DNA of 64,000 bases, taken from Enterococcus sp. RIT-PI-f. GTDB lineage: Bacteria > Bacillota > Bacilli > Lactobacillales > Enterococcaceae. Under the pieces are notes generated by a model. It had not been told where the DNA came from. It searched no databases and saw only the letters and a program-made list of their open reading frames with translations. A program made the position numbers and the translations under genes. Below are positions 50,362 through 59,506 of this stretch, piece after piece. The stretch lies in the NCBI RefSeq assembly GCF_001297065.1, contig NZ_LHOX01000018.1, positions 310,001 through 374,000 of the forward strand. The letters are read 5' to 3'. Positions within the stretch are counted from its first letter, which is position 1. Each line of letters opens with the position of its first letter.

Positions 50362-51231
50362 ATGAACACGATTACACCAACATTTCAAATCAATGCGACG
50401 ACCCATATCGGCAAAGTCGCTTTAAAAGTGGCCAATCTGGAAAAAATGCGCGATTTCTACGCAGAAATCATCGGATTGACTGTCTTACACCAGTCAGCCG
50501 ATCAAGTTGATTTAGGCACCACAAACAATGTATTACTGACACTGCAAAAAGTGAGCGATCCCTTACCATTAACAAGAAAAACAGGTTTATTCCACGTTGC
50601 TTTCTTATTGCCAACCCGCAAAGATTTAGGAAATACACTGATCCATTACATCGAAACCAAAGCACCAATAGATGGTGCCAGCGACCACGGATACAGTGAA
50701 GCACTTTACTTAACTGATCCAGAAGGCAACGGCATTGAAGTATACCGTGATAAACCACGCTCAGAATGGGATATTCGCGAGGATGGCGAAATCGTGGGTA
50801 TCACCATCGAAATGGATGCACAAGGTGTCGTAGATGCTGCAGATCGCAAACAAAGCCATTTCCCAGAAGACACAATCGTCGGTCACGTACATTTGAAAGT
50901 GGCTGATTTACAAAAAACTGAGGACTTCTATACCCAAGTTTTGGGCTTGAACTTGACCAGTAATTTTGGTGCCCAAGCCAAATTCTTTGCGGCTGGCGAT
51001 TATCACCATCATATTGGTTCCAATATTTGGATGGGACAACATACACCAGCGATGGAGGCAAATGATCTAGGATTGGCTTATTATAGTTTTGTGGTGCCGG
51101 ACCAAGCGGCACTATCACGACTTAAAGCGCATTTGGACGAAGTTGGCGCGGCATATAAAGTAGCCACTGACAAACAGATCAGTTTTTTTGATCCAAATGG
51201 TATCCTGATAAAAATAACGGTTGAAAATTAG
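50362..51231 (+). CDS. Two-module VOC family protein (CatE-like dioxygenase/glyoxalase fold)
   Basis: Two vicinal-oxygen-chelate halves are visible. The first begins HIGKVALKVANLEKMRDFYAEIIGL (about 12-36) and ends LTDPEGNGIEVYRDKP. The second begins GHVHLKVADLQKTEDFYTQVLGL (about 174-197) and ends SFFDPNGILIKI. The order and size (289 residues) match CatE/YfiE-type proteins of Firmicutes. Metal His/Glu positions are present, but the exact reaction (ring cleavage, thiol-quinone handling) is not provable. The operator upstream suggests control by an electrophile-sensing repressor. Confidence 0.85.
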   Translation: MNTITPTFQINATTHIGKVALKVANLEKMRDFYAEIIGLTVLHQSADQVDLGTTNNVLLTLQKVSDPLPLTRKTGLFHVAFLLPTRKDLGNTLIHYIETKAPIDGASDHGYSEALYLTDPEGNGIEVYRDKPRSEWDIREDGEIVGITIEMDAQGVVDAADRKQSHFPEDTIVGHVHLKVADLQKTEDFYTQVLGLNLTSNFGAQAKFFAAGDYHHHIGSNIWMGQHTPAMEANDLGLAYYSFVVPDQAALSRLKAHLDEVGAAYKVATDKQISFFDPNGILIKITVEN

Positions 51232-51331
51232 CTGGATAGATTCAGACTAAAGGATGAGGTCATCTGGCCAGAGATATGAGAAAATGAAATAAATAGAACA
51301 AATGAAACAAAGCAATCAAAGGAGTCACAAA

Positions 51332-51535
51332 ATGAAAAGCAAAGAACAGTGGTTTCATCTGATTTTTCTCGTATGCTCGATGTTGTTTTTTTCACTTAAA
51401 GGGTATCAACTCATGACAACAGGGATCTCACCGTTGATCATGATCGCTTACTTTGCCTTTACAGGCATTGTCATGATCGGTATCTATGGTGGGCTGAGAA
51501 TACTAGAGAGCGTATGTAAAAAGGTCTGCGTATAA
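51332..51535 (+). CDS. Small two-helix membrane protein
   Basis: This 67-residue protein has hydrophobic segments at about 9-27 and 37-56 and a basic end. ATG at 51332 follows AAAGGAG by 7 bases; a longer reading from 51302 lacks a ribosome site. No family recognised. Confidence 0.6.
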   Translation: MKSKEQWFHLIFLVCSMLFFSLKGYQLMTTGISPLIMIAYFAFTGIVMIGIYGGLRILESVCKKVCV

Positions 51536-51556
51536 ATAGGAAGAAGAGAATGATCA

Positions 51557-51591
51557 AAACAAGGTGTTGCGTCTGCAACACCTTGTTTTTT
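51557..51591 (+). terminator. Terminator after the small membrane protein
   Basis: AAACAAGGTGTTGC pairs with GCAACACCTTGTTT around a 4-base loop, with seven T after it. Confidence 0.9.
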
Positions 51592-51656
51592 TATGTGGTT
51601 GATGGAATCGGCTTAGCTAAAGCAAAGGCTGCCCAACGCTGCGCAGTGACTGAAGA

Positions 51657-52259
51657 TTACTTTTCCTTTGATGACTCAGACAGTTGGAAATAGTCAATGA
51701 TCCATGACGCAGTCGCTTCAGGTGTCATATCTGTATTGTTGATCCGTAATGTTCGGACACCTGGGAATTCCTTGTTTAATTCATCGGTTTTACTTTCCAA
51801 ACGATGGGCAGCATGCGCGCTTATCAGCTCAGATTCTGAGAAAACAAGATCCCTTTTAGATGGTTTGGCTGCTAATCGCTCAGGATGTATATTGCGGCGC
51901 AAGCGCACAGCTAAGTCCGTCACCAATTCGACGAAATAAACATCTTCTTGTGCCGCAAGAAAGATGTCTGTGATCTGATGTAAAAAAGTGATATCTTCGA
52001 CTTGGTCGAAATAGATCAGAACAGTAAAAATAATGGACTTTACTGGATTGTTCGGTATGTTGTCAATGAATGATTGAAATAAATCAAGTCGAAGTTGATT
52101 GGATAACGCAAATATTTGCGGGATATAGCCTAAATAGCCAGCAAAAATATCCAGTGTTTGATGATTGAACAATAATTTACCATCAATTCTTTTCTCCAAT
52201 TCACGTCCCACAGTCATTTTTCCGGCTGCTTGTGCACCAATCAGAACAATAAAAGACAT
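51657..52259 (-). CDS. P-loop kinase/AAA-type ATPase of unknown substrate
   Basis: The 200-residue protein starts with a Walker A-like GAQAAGKMT loop at about residues 8-16, where Met takes the usual Ser/Thr place and Thr follows. A lid-like Arg-rich stretch VRLRRNIHPERLAAK lies near residue 122. It resembles shikimate/adenylate-kinase-like small kinases annotated only as AAA ATPases. Substrate unknown. It stands in a run of minus-strand single genes. Confidence 0.7.
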   Translation of the reverse strand: MSFIVLIGAQAAGKMTVGRELEKRIDGKLLFNHQTLDIFAGYLGYIPQIFALSNQLRLDLFQSFIDNIPNNPVKSIIFTVLIYFDQVEDITFLHQITDIFLAAQEDVYFVELVTDLAVRLRRNIHPERLAAKPSKRDLVFSESELISAHAAHRLESKTDELNKEFPGVRTLRINNTDMTPEATASWIIDYFQLSESSKEK

Positions 52260-52297
52260 ATATTCACTCCTTTGTGGTTGATTGACAGCAAGAAAGA

Positions 52298-52909
52298 TCA
52301 GCGTATTTCTGTATGGGCACCGTCAACGATCATCACTTGCTCGTTTTTGAGGGGAATCAACGCATAATCTGCTTGATACTTGTGCAAGATCGTCTCCGCG
52401 CTTTCCGCAAAGTACTCTGCTTGATAATGCGGAACGATCGCAAAGGGCACCAAATTTAGGCCAGGATAGGAAGACGCAATCGGGGCTTTGCTTTTGTCAT
52501 CCATTTCTGCGATATAATCAATCGACTCGGCTGCGATGACACTGCCGGCAGATTCGCCGACATAGATTTTTCCATCCGCAATGTGCTGTAGAATCAGTGC
52601 AAAAGCACCTGATTTTTTCAATATATCTAGCAAGTAAAAAGTATTGCCGCCAGAGATATAAATGAAATTGTTTTTTTGCAAAGTGGTTGCAATCTCTTCT
52701 GGTGCAGCGACTGTCAAATCTAGTATATCAATCACAAAGCCCAATTCTTTGAATAGAGCTAGTGCGTCATCAACATAAAAAGTCACCTCTTCAACTAGAC
52801 TAGCTGCCGGAATGAAAGTCACGGTTTTTTCCTGTGAAACTGTCTTTATATATTCAGTAAATTGTTTTTTTGCATCGACAAAAGAAGCCGATAGAAATAA
52901 TTGTTTCAT
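52298..52909 (-). CDS. Peptidase E (S51 dipeptidase family)
   Basis: This serine peptidase of family S51, usually cleaving Asp-X dipeptides, has the nucleophile in GESAGS (Ser120), an upstream YISGGNTF motif near residue 85 and a conserved VPHY near residue 168. At 203 residues it is close to the usual length. ATG at 52909 follows GAGG by 5-6 bases. Cytoplasmic. Confidence 0.88.
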   Translation of the reverse strand: MKQLFLSASFVDAKKQFTEYIKTVSQEKTVTFIPAASLVEEVTFYVDDALALFKELGFVIDILDLTVAAPEEIATTLQKNNFIYISGGNTFYLLDILKKSGAFALILQHIADGKIYVGESAGSVIAAESIDYIAEMDDKSKAPIASSYPGLNLVPFAIVPHYQAEYFAESAETILHKYQADYALIPLKNEQVMIVDGAHTEIR

Positions 52910-52958
52910 GGAATACCTCACATTTTTCTTTTATTTTTATCTGATGAATGAAATACTA

Positions 52959-53468
52959 TTACCTTTGATTTGCACCTGCTATGTTACGGTCAAAGCCTGA
53001 TAGTTCTTTTTCAAAATAAACAAAATGCATACCTTCTATATCAGAAGGTTCATCTCTTGTTATGACATAACCACAAGACTGATAAAATTTGACCAACTTC
53101 ACTTCTTCTTTGATGGTGCTCAAAATGGCTTTTCTAGCAGGAAAAGTCATTTCTGCTTTAAGCAATGCCATTTTTCCGTAGCCTTTATTCTGGTAAGCAG
53201 GAAGGAGGGCAATCGGTGCAATTCTTATGACTTCTTGTTCCTCATCCGTGGTTATTTTGATGAACCCGATGATTTGTTCATTTTTTTGGATCAAAAAGAA
53301 ATGATTGTTTGGGTGGATCATTTTTTTTCTCAAACGCGCCATTGATTCTCTAAATGGAGAAGTATTTACATCGTGATAGGTGTCATATATTGATTGGAAG
53401 GCTATTTTTTGAATCGCATAGATGTTAAGCAAGTCATTTTCTTTTGCAGCAATGAATGAGATGGGCAT
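52959..53468 (-). CDS. GNAT family N-acetyltransferase
   Basis: This acetyl-CoA-dependent transferase has the motif A region [20 protein letters not shown] near residue 85 (Q-x-x-G-x-G/A) and motif [11 protein letters not shown] near 130. The acceptor is not identifiable. ATG at 53468 has GGAAG 6 bases upstream. Confidence 0.88.
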
Positions 53469-53510
53469 CTGCAACTTCCTTTCAGGTACAAACTATATTG
53501 ATGATGATCA

Positions 53511-53705
53511 TCAAAAAAAATAATTAAAAGGGTTCAATATCTCTAAAAATAGTGTTAAAAACCATTCTTTGAGATTCTCCAAAAATGGTTCACGTGTAAG
53601 CAGAAAGCGGCTAAGACTGATCACCACAGCAACAACCAGACAGAGAACAAAATAGAAAAGGATAAATAAAGGGATAACTAGAGCAAGTTCTTTGATTTTG
53701 TCCAT
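53511..53705 (-). CDS. Small membrane protein
   Basis: This 64-residue protein has one strong helix (VIPLFILFYFVLCLVVAVVI, about 9-28) and an amphipathic second half. The ATG at 53705 has GGAGGTG upstream, so translation is likely. No family recognised. Confidence 0.6.
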   Translation of the reverse strand: MDKIKELALVIPLFILFYFVLCLVVAVVISLSRFLLTREPFLENLKEWFLTLFLEILNPFNYFF

Positions 53706-53811
53706 TTGTTCACCTCCGATAGATAGTGATAGATACAGTATAGCATAGAGAAAGATAGCCAACACGACAGAAATAAGCCTATAAATTGATTGGCGTTATT
53801 GTTTGCTTTGA

Positions 53812-53836
53812 CAAAAAAAGCCATCAAAGATGGCTT
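53812..53836 (-). terminator. Terminator of the small membrane gene at 53843
   Basis: On the minus strand AAGCCATC-TTT-GATGGCTT is followed by seven T. Confidence 0.88.
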
Positions 53837-53842
53837 CACAGG

Positions 53843-54040
53843 TTATAAGCTTTCCCAAAAACCATGGGCAAATCCATTGAAAAAATCAATGAGTGCAGGT
53901 ACCGATACAGAAATACCTAAGAGAATAAAACAACATTTTTGGATTGGACTGAGTGATGAAAAGAACTTATTTTTTTGGCATACCAGGACGATCAAGCTGA
54001 TCAGACCAATAAAAGCAAATAGATCTTTGATAAAATACAT
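53843..54040 (-). CDS. Small two-helix membrane protein
   Basis: This 65-residue protein has hydrophobic segments at about 7-21 and 36-52. GAGGTG lies before the ATG and a strong terminator directly follows the stop, so it is a real transcription unit. No family recognised. Confidence 0.65.
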   Translation of the reverse strand: MYFIKDLFAFIGLISLIVLVCQKNKFFSSLSPIQKCCFILLGISVSVPALIDFFNGFAHGFWESL

Positions 54041-54251
54041 AGAATCACCTCACCTGATGATACCATAAATAAATGACAGCATAAATATTTATTTTTAAAG
54101 TATGAAAAATCTGGATTGCTTATCTTAGAAATTTTGTGAAGGTAGGGGGCAAAGTGGGGCGTGAAAAAAATTATGGATAGGTTAGATCAAAGGGTTGCTT
54201 GTTTAAATAGAAAGATATCTACTGAAAGGAATGACCATAATACAGGAAACG
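54041..54251. other. Intergenic stretch without a recognised gene
   Basis: AT-rich, no credible reading frame with a ribosome site. It holds the upstream region of the 53843 gene and ends at the tRNA terminator. Confidence 0.4.
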
Positions 54252-54280
54252 AAAAAAGCAGATTACCAAAGTAATCTGCT
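54252..54280 (-). terminator. Terminator of tRNA-Leu
   Basis: On the minus strand AGCAGATTAC-CTTTG-like loop-GTAATCTGCT is followed by six T, 13 bases after the tRNA 3' end. Confidence 0.9.
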
Positions 54281-54292
54281 TATCTATCTATA

Positions 54293-54374
54293 TGCAGACG
54301 ATGGGATTTGAACCCACACGAGCTAAGCTCACACGCCCCTCAAGCGTGCGTGTCTGCCGTTCCACCACATCTGC
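54293..54374 (-). tRNA. tRNA-Leu (anticodon GAG)
   Basis: The minus strand folds as a class II tRNA. The acceptor stem GCAGATG/CGTCTGC contains a G-U pair. The anticodon stem CACGC/GCGTG carries loop TTGAGGG, giving anticodon GAG for CUC/CUU codons. A long variable arm (TGAGCTTAGCTCG) and T-arm GGGTTCAAATCCC follow. CCA is not encoded. It stands alone with its own promoter and terminator. Confidence 0.93.
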
Positions 54375-54418
54375 TTTATCAATGATAGTCAAACCAATCG
54401 ATTCAACATCTAAAAAAT

Positions 54419-54448
54419 ATCTTACCCGATTGTTCACGGGTTTGTCAA
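54419..54448 (-). promoter_or_regulatory. Promoter of tRNA-Leu
   Basis: On the minus strand a perfect TTGACA (54448-54443) and TAAGAT (54424-54419) are 18 bases apart, with the tRNA starting about 45 bases downstream. Confidence 0.8.
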
Positions 54449-54555
54449 TCGCTTTTAAAAATTAGTGAAAAGTGTTTTTTCTACGTTTTCGATTGGTTTT
54501 TTGGCAGAGAAACGGTATGCTGATAGTATAAGGATTAAAGTGAAAGGGGGCACTT

Positions 54556-55665
54556 ATGCAGTATTTCTATAATTTGTTGATCAAATCATTTAAACAGCGC
54601 TTTTTTTATCTTTGTCTTGCAGGTGCGTTTTGTATTGGGGTTTGTTTTTCTTTCTATTTAAAGTTGGTTGATCCGATTCAGCTTTCGGCAACGACCATGG
54701 CAGAGCAAGCGCAAGCGTCTCGATTAGTCAATCAATATCAAAATGGTGCAAACGGCACAGAGGAAGAACAAGCACTGTATGATTTGGTTTTGACGAACTA
54801 TAATCTTACCACAAGACAATCATCGAATTTGATCATGGAAATGTATCCGCGATTTAATGAAACGAGTCTTGCGATCGCAGATGTCCAGCTGAAGTTGTGG
54901 CAAGCGCCATTAGAAGAGGATGATTTTTTGCAACCGGTCTGGTTGATCAATCAACAGAAGGTCTTCTATCAAGCATTGATCCAACAGGAGAAAACACCGG
55001 TTTTAACGGCTGATAATGCCCAAACGGCGTTGTCATTGGCGTTACTTTTTTTGCTGAATATTGGCTTTGTTTTTTTTGCTTTCATGGCAAGTGACAATTT
55101 ACTAGAAGAGAGAAGGCATTTTTCGTTGATCCGTGCGTATCCGCAGATTTTTCCAGTAAGAATGGGGAGCAAGATCTTGGTCAAGCTGGTGAACAATCTG
55201 GCAATCGTGCTGTCTTTTTTGGTTGGTGTCGTCTTATGTATGGGTTTGATTGGTTCAATGGGTGACTGGCAGTATCCCAGCAGTTTGTATCTACAAGGTG
55301 ATTGGCAGGCGGTACCCTTCTTTCAGTTTTTGCTAGTTAGTTTGATATCGTTGGTCCTACTGATCCTGCTGGCAGAAGTCATGGGGTATTTGGCCAATAT
55401 TGTGGTGCCAAATCGTTATGTGTCATTTTTTATCTTGGTACTGCTTTATGGCTTCGGTTATCTGGCAATTGCTCATAATATCCTCTTTGCACCACTTGCG
55501 GTCTTACGGATCGAACCGTTTTATACTGGCGCCTTCGCGTGGCAGTCTGGCAGTCAAGTAGGGGTTTACGGCAGTTGGGTCATCACTTTGGCCATGATAT
55601 TCTGTGGGCTAGCTTTGATTTTATGGGCGGATAAAAAACAATGGCTCTTGCGAGGTGGACGATGA
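54556..55665 (+). CDS. ABC-2 type transporter permease, first subunit
   Basis: This 369-residue membrane protein has one N-terminal helix (about 16-35), a soluble extracellular region of about 120 residues, then about five helices from residue 155 on. That is the arrangement of ABC-2 exporter permeases. It is followed by a second permease (4-base overlap) and an ATPase, making a three-gene exporter. The cargo is unknown. Confidence 0.8.
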   Translation: MQYFYNLLIKSFKQRFFYLCLAGAFCIGVCFSFYLKLVDPIQLSATTMAEQAQASRLVNQYQNGANGTEEEQALYDLVLTNYNLTTRQSSNLIMEMYPRFNETSLAIADVQLKLWQAPLEEDDFLQPVWLINQQKVFYQALIQQEKTPVLTADNAQTALSLALLFLLNIGFVFFAFMASDNLLEERRHFSLIRAYPQIFPVRMGSKILVKLVNNLAIVLSFLVGVVLCMGLIGSMGDWQYPSSLYLQGDWQAVPFFQFLLVSLISLVLLILLAEVMGYLANIVVPNRYVSFFILVLLYGFGYLAIAHNILFAPLAVLRIEPFYTGAFAWQSGSQVGVYGSWVITLAMIFCGLALILWADKKQWLLRGGR

Positions 55666-56879
55666 TCAAAGACTATTTTTTATTCGAGTTGCGGCAGTTG
55701 CTCCGCAGCAAAAAGACGATCGGTGTCTTTTGTTTGTTGCTGATTTATGCAGTTGTTTTTTGCTTCCAGCAACAAAGTTATCGGCCAATCGAGCGGGTGG
55801 ATCAAGCGGAAATGAGCCAACGCTATCAGGTGCGTCAGGCATACTTAGACGAGCAAGCAGCTGATACCTCAGAACATTGGTCGGCAGGTTTGGCAGTTGC
55901 GGCCTTCACGCCATGGAATCAAGCCGAAAAGGCGCGTCTTGATGCGTTGGCAGCAGATGATTGGCAAGGGTATGCAGCGGCTACTAGTCAATGGTATCAA
56001 GTGGCATTACAATATACGGATGACCAATCGATTTTTTTCACAGCAGATTATTATACGTATAAAAACTATTATGCGGCATATGACGGTCTCTTTGGTTACG
56101 CAGCTACAGCCCGGTTGATGGAAAGCTATAGTCAGTTATCACCCACGCAGTTGTCACAAGCCGTCATGGAACAAAAAACCGGCATTCAGACGGTCTATCG
56201 TGGGCTGTTGGATCGATTGCCGCTGCTATTTTTGAGCGGGACTTTATTTTTGGCTATCGATAGTTTATTGAAAGAACGAAAACATCGATCCTTATTCCTA
56301 GCGTTTCCGGTAGCAGCTGAAGATATTCTTTGGGTAAAAACAGCGGCGGTGATGCTTTGCTCCCTCATCATGATGCTCAGCACGTTGGGGGTGATCTGGT
56401 TGGGCACGGGTCTGCAATTCGGATTTGGCTCGAGCAGCTTGCCGGTGGCGATTTTTTCGGCAGATGTTGATGCCCGATATCCCATTTCTTCTATGGAGGC
56501 CTTCACGACACAATCTGTTGGTGTGTTTTTGCTTCAATGTGTAGGCGCACTTCTAGTGATACAATTGATTTATACCCGACTGATCTTGCTGTTAAGTATG
56601 CTGTTGCGATCCGAAGTGGTGAATTTGGTGCTGATTGGTTTTTGTTTGGTCACACCTTTGATTTTCCAGCATCGTTGGTTTAGTGCCTTTTTGGATCGTA
56701 CCAACAATTTTTATCTCTATCAAGATGTGGGCAGCATTCTTTCAGGCTATAGTCGTTTTTACTTTGGTTCCAGCGGTTTTACGTTGTCAAAAGGGCTGCT
56801 GTGGTTTGGTGGCGTCTGGTTGTTGATAGAAGTTGGCTTGTTTTTTAAACTGAAAAGCAAAACATTTCGCTTCGTTTAG
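55662..56879 (+). CDS. ABC-2 type transporter permease, second subunit
   Basis: This 405-residue membrane protein has the same plan as the upstream permease: a first helix (about 19-36), a large outside region, then five to six helices. The sequence FLSGTLFLAIDSLLKERKHRSLFLAFPV parallels MASDNLLEERRHFSLIRAYP in the first subunit, so the two are probably paralogues. The ATG overlaps the upstream stop (ATGA), with GAGGTGG before it. Confidence 0.8.
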   Translation: MIKDYFLFELRQLLRSKKTIGVFCLLLIYAVVFCFQQQSYRPIERVDQAEMSQRYQVRQAYLDEQAADTSEHWSAGLAVAAFTPWNQAEKARLDALAADDWQGYAAATSQWYQVALQYTDDQSIFFTADYYTYKNYYAAYDGLFGYAATARLMESYSQLSPTQLSQAVMEQKTGIQTVYRGLLDRLPLLFLSGTLFLAIDSLLKERKHRSLFLAFPVAAEDILWVKTAAVMLCSLIMMLSTLGVIWLGTGLQFGFGSSSLPVAIFSADVDARYPISSMEAFTTQSVGVFLLQCVGALLVIQLIYTRLILLLSMLLRSEVVNLVLIGFCLVTPLIFQHRWFSAFLDRTNNFYLYQDVGSILSGYSRFYFGSSGFTLSKGLLWFGGVWLLIEVGLFFKLKSKTFRFV

Positions 56880-56887
56880 GAGGATGA

Positions 56888-57757
<870 letters not shown>

Positions 57758-57820
57758 AACAGCCCAAGGACATCTCCAAAAGGCTTTCAAAAAAATTTCG
57801 CCATTGGGAAAACTTTTTGC

Positions 57821-57826
57821 TATAAT
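57821..57826 (+). promoter_or_regulatory. -10 element before the aminotransferase
   Basis: A perfect TATAAT lies 77 bases before the start codon; the best -35-like hexamer (TTCGCC) is 18 bases upstream. Confidence 0.4.
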
Positions 57827-57902
57827 AAATGCAATCTGAAAAGAGATCAACGACGAGAACCAATAACCATACGTTGACCTACCGGTTAAAGGAGAAAACT
57901 AT

Positions 57903-59120
57903 ATGAAGAAATTTTCGAAATCGTCCAAACTTGAAGGGGTCAGTTATGATGTCCGCGGCCCTGTTTTAGAAGAAGCTGATCGCATGCAAGAAGAAGGCAT
58001 CAGTATTTTGAAATTAAACACGGGGAATCCAGCGCCATTTGGCTTTGAAGCACCGAATGAAATTGTTCGCGACTTGATCATGAATGTCCGTGAGTCGGAA
58101 GGGTATTCCGATTCGAAAGGCATTTTTTCGGCGCGTAAAGCCATTGAACAATATTATCAATTACAGGAATTTCCTAATGTGACGATCAATGATATTTATA
58201 CCGGCAATGGTGTGTCTGAATTGATCACTATGTGTATGCAGGGCTTATGCAACAATGGCGATGAAATCTTGGTGCCGATGCCAGATTATCCGCTATGGAC
58301 TGCCTCGATTTCTTTGGCAGGGGGCAAACCGGTGCATTATATTTGTGATGAAGCATCAGAATGGAATCCAGATATTGCTGATATCCGTTCGAAAGTCACT
58401 AGCAAAACCAAAGCCATCGTATTGATCAATCCTAATAATCCAACAGGCGCGGTCTATCCTAAAGAAATCCTGCAGCAAATCGTTGATGTAGCAAGAGAAC
58501 ACGATTTGATCATTTTTTCTGACGAAATTTATGACCGTTTGGTTATGGATGATTACGTCCATGTGCCTATTGCTACATTAGCACCTGATCGATTTGTTGT
58601 GACATTGGGTGGTTTGTCTAAATCGCATCGCGTGGCTGGTTTCCGTGTCGGCTGGATGGTCTTGAGTGGTGATAAAACCAATGTCAAAGACTATATCGAA
58701 GGCTTGAACATGTTGTCTTCGATGCGATTATGTTCCAATGTATTGTCCCAGCAAATCGTCCAAACTGCATTAGGCGGTTATCAAAGTTCTGATGCCTTGC
58801 TGCTTCCTGGTGGCCGTATCTATGAACAGAGAGAATTCATTTATCAAGCATTGAATGACATCCCTGGACTGTCTGCAGTCAAACCGAAGGCGGCATTCTA
58901 TATTTTCCCTAAAATAGACATCAAACGCTTCAATATTACCAATGATGAGCAGTTTGTCTTAGATTTCTTGCATGAGCATCATATTTTGTTGGTCCATGGC
59001 GGCGGATTTAACTGGCAGCAGCCAGACCATTTCCGCATCGTTTATTTGCCTAATATGGATGATTTGAAAACAACGGCTGAGAAGATGACCCAATTTTTAG
59101 CCAGCTATCGTCAAAAATAA
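57903..59120 (+). CDS. Class I/II aminotransferase, AlaA-like alanine transaminase
   Basis: This fold-type I PLP enzyme has the AlaA-type start SYDVRGPVLEEADRM, then ILKLNTGNPAPFGF, the NPNNPTG motif near residue 178, SDEIYDRL near 203, and the PLP Lys in GGLSKSHRVAGFRVGW. At 405 residues it is full length. Interconversion of pyruvate and alanine with glutamate is most likely by family. RBS AAAGGAG precedes the ATG. Confidence 0.88.
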   Translation: MKKFSKSSKLEGVSYDVRGPVLEEADRMQEEGISILKLNTGNPAPFGFEAPNEIVRDLIMNVRESEGYSDSKGIFSARKAIEQYYQLQEFPNVTINDIYTGNGVSELITMCMQGLCNNGDEILVPMPDYPLWTASISLAGGKPVHYICDEASEWNPDIADIRSKVTSKTKAIVLINPNNPTGAVYPKEILQQIVDVAREHDLIIFSDEIYDRLVMDDYVHVPIATLAPDRFVVTLGGLSKSHRVAGFRVGWMVLSGDKTNVKDYIEGLNMLSSMRLCSNVLSQQIVQTALGGYQSSDALLLPGGRIYEQREFIYQALNDIPGLSAVKPKAAFYIFPKIDIKRFNITNDEQFVLDFLHEHHILLVHGGGFNWQQPDHFRIVYLPNMDDLKTTAEKMTQFLASYRQK

Positions 59121-59168
59121 AAAAAGAGCTGCCTTCCTAGATCAAAGATAAGAAGGCAGCTCTTTTTG
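59118..59168. terminator. Bidirectional terminator
   Basis: AAAAAAGAGCTGCCTTC pairs with GAAGGCAGCTCTTTTT around a 15-base loop, between convergent genes. Confidence 0.93.
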
Positions 59169-59348
59169 TTATTCAATTGTCTGTTGACATTTTTTTTTGC
59201 TGATGATCATGCGATTGGTAAACTTCTCAAGCATTTCTGAACTAGGTTCATTGACCTGGACGAGGACTGAATTCTCATATTCTCTTTCAACGACTGCCTC
59301 ATAAGTTTTGCCTTCCCATGTAAAAAAGATCGTACTATCGATCGTCAT
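59169..59348 (-). CDS. Small DUF2187 (YkvS-like) protein
   Basis: This 59-residue protein is rich in beta strands. It has the pattern FFTWEGKTYEAVV...ENSVLVQV...RMIISKKKC, which resembles the DUF2187/YkvS family of small KOW-like proteins. Function unknown. The ATG at 59348 has GAGGTG upstream and is preferred to one at 59354. Confidence 0.65.
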   Translation of the reverse strand: MTIDSTIFFTWEGKTYEAVVEREYENSVLVQVNEPSSEMLEKFTNRMIISKKKCQQTIE

Positions 59349-59442
59349 ATGCACACCTCATTTTTTAAAATTGTTGAAAAATAACAAGATACTGTTGAAA
59401 TTGCTTTCCTTTTTGTTATTATGTGCTAAAATAAAGAAAATT

Positions 59443-59464
59443 AAAAATGCGAATTCGCATTTTT
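59443..59464. promoter_or_regulatory. 22-bp perfect palindrome upstream of the XRE/TPR regulator
   Basis: AAAAATGCGAA/TTCGCATTTTT lies 10 bases after a TAAAAT -10-like element (59427-59432) and 43 bases before the regulator's start. It is a probable operator, perhaps for the regulator itself. Confidence 0.65.
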
Positions 59465-59506
59465 GAACATAAAACCGTTCTATTTAAGATCCCCCGGAGG
59501 AAAAGC

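Noticed and set aside
53790-54068. 92-codon plus-strand frame opposite the small membrane gene
   Set aside because: It runs through the terminator and the complement of a membrane gene with a good ribosome site; no start signal of its own.
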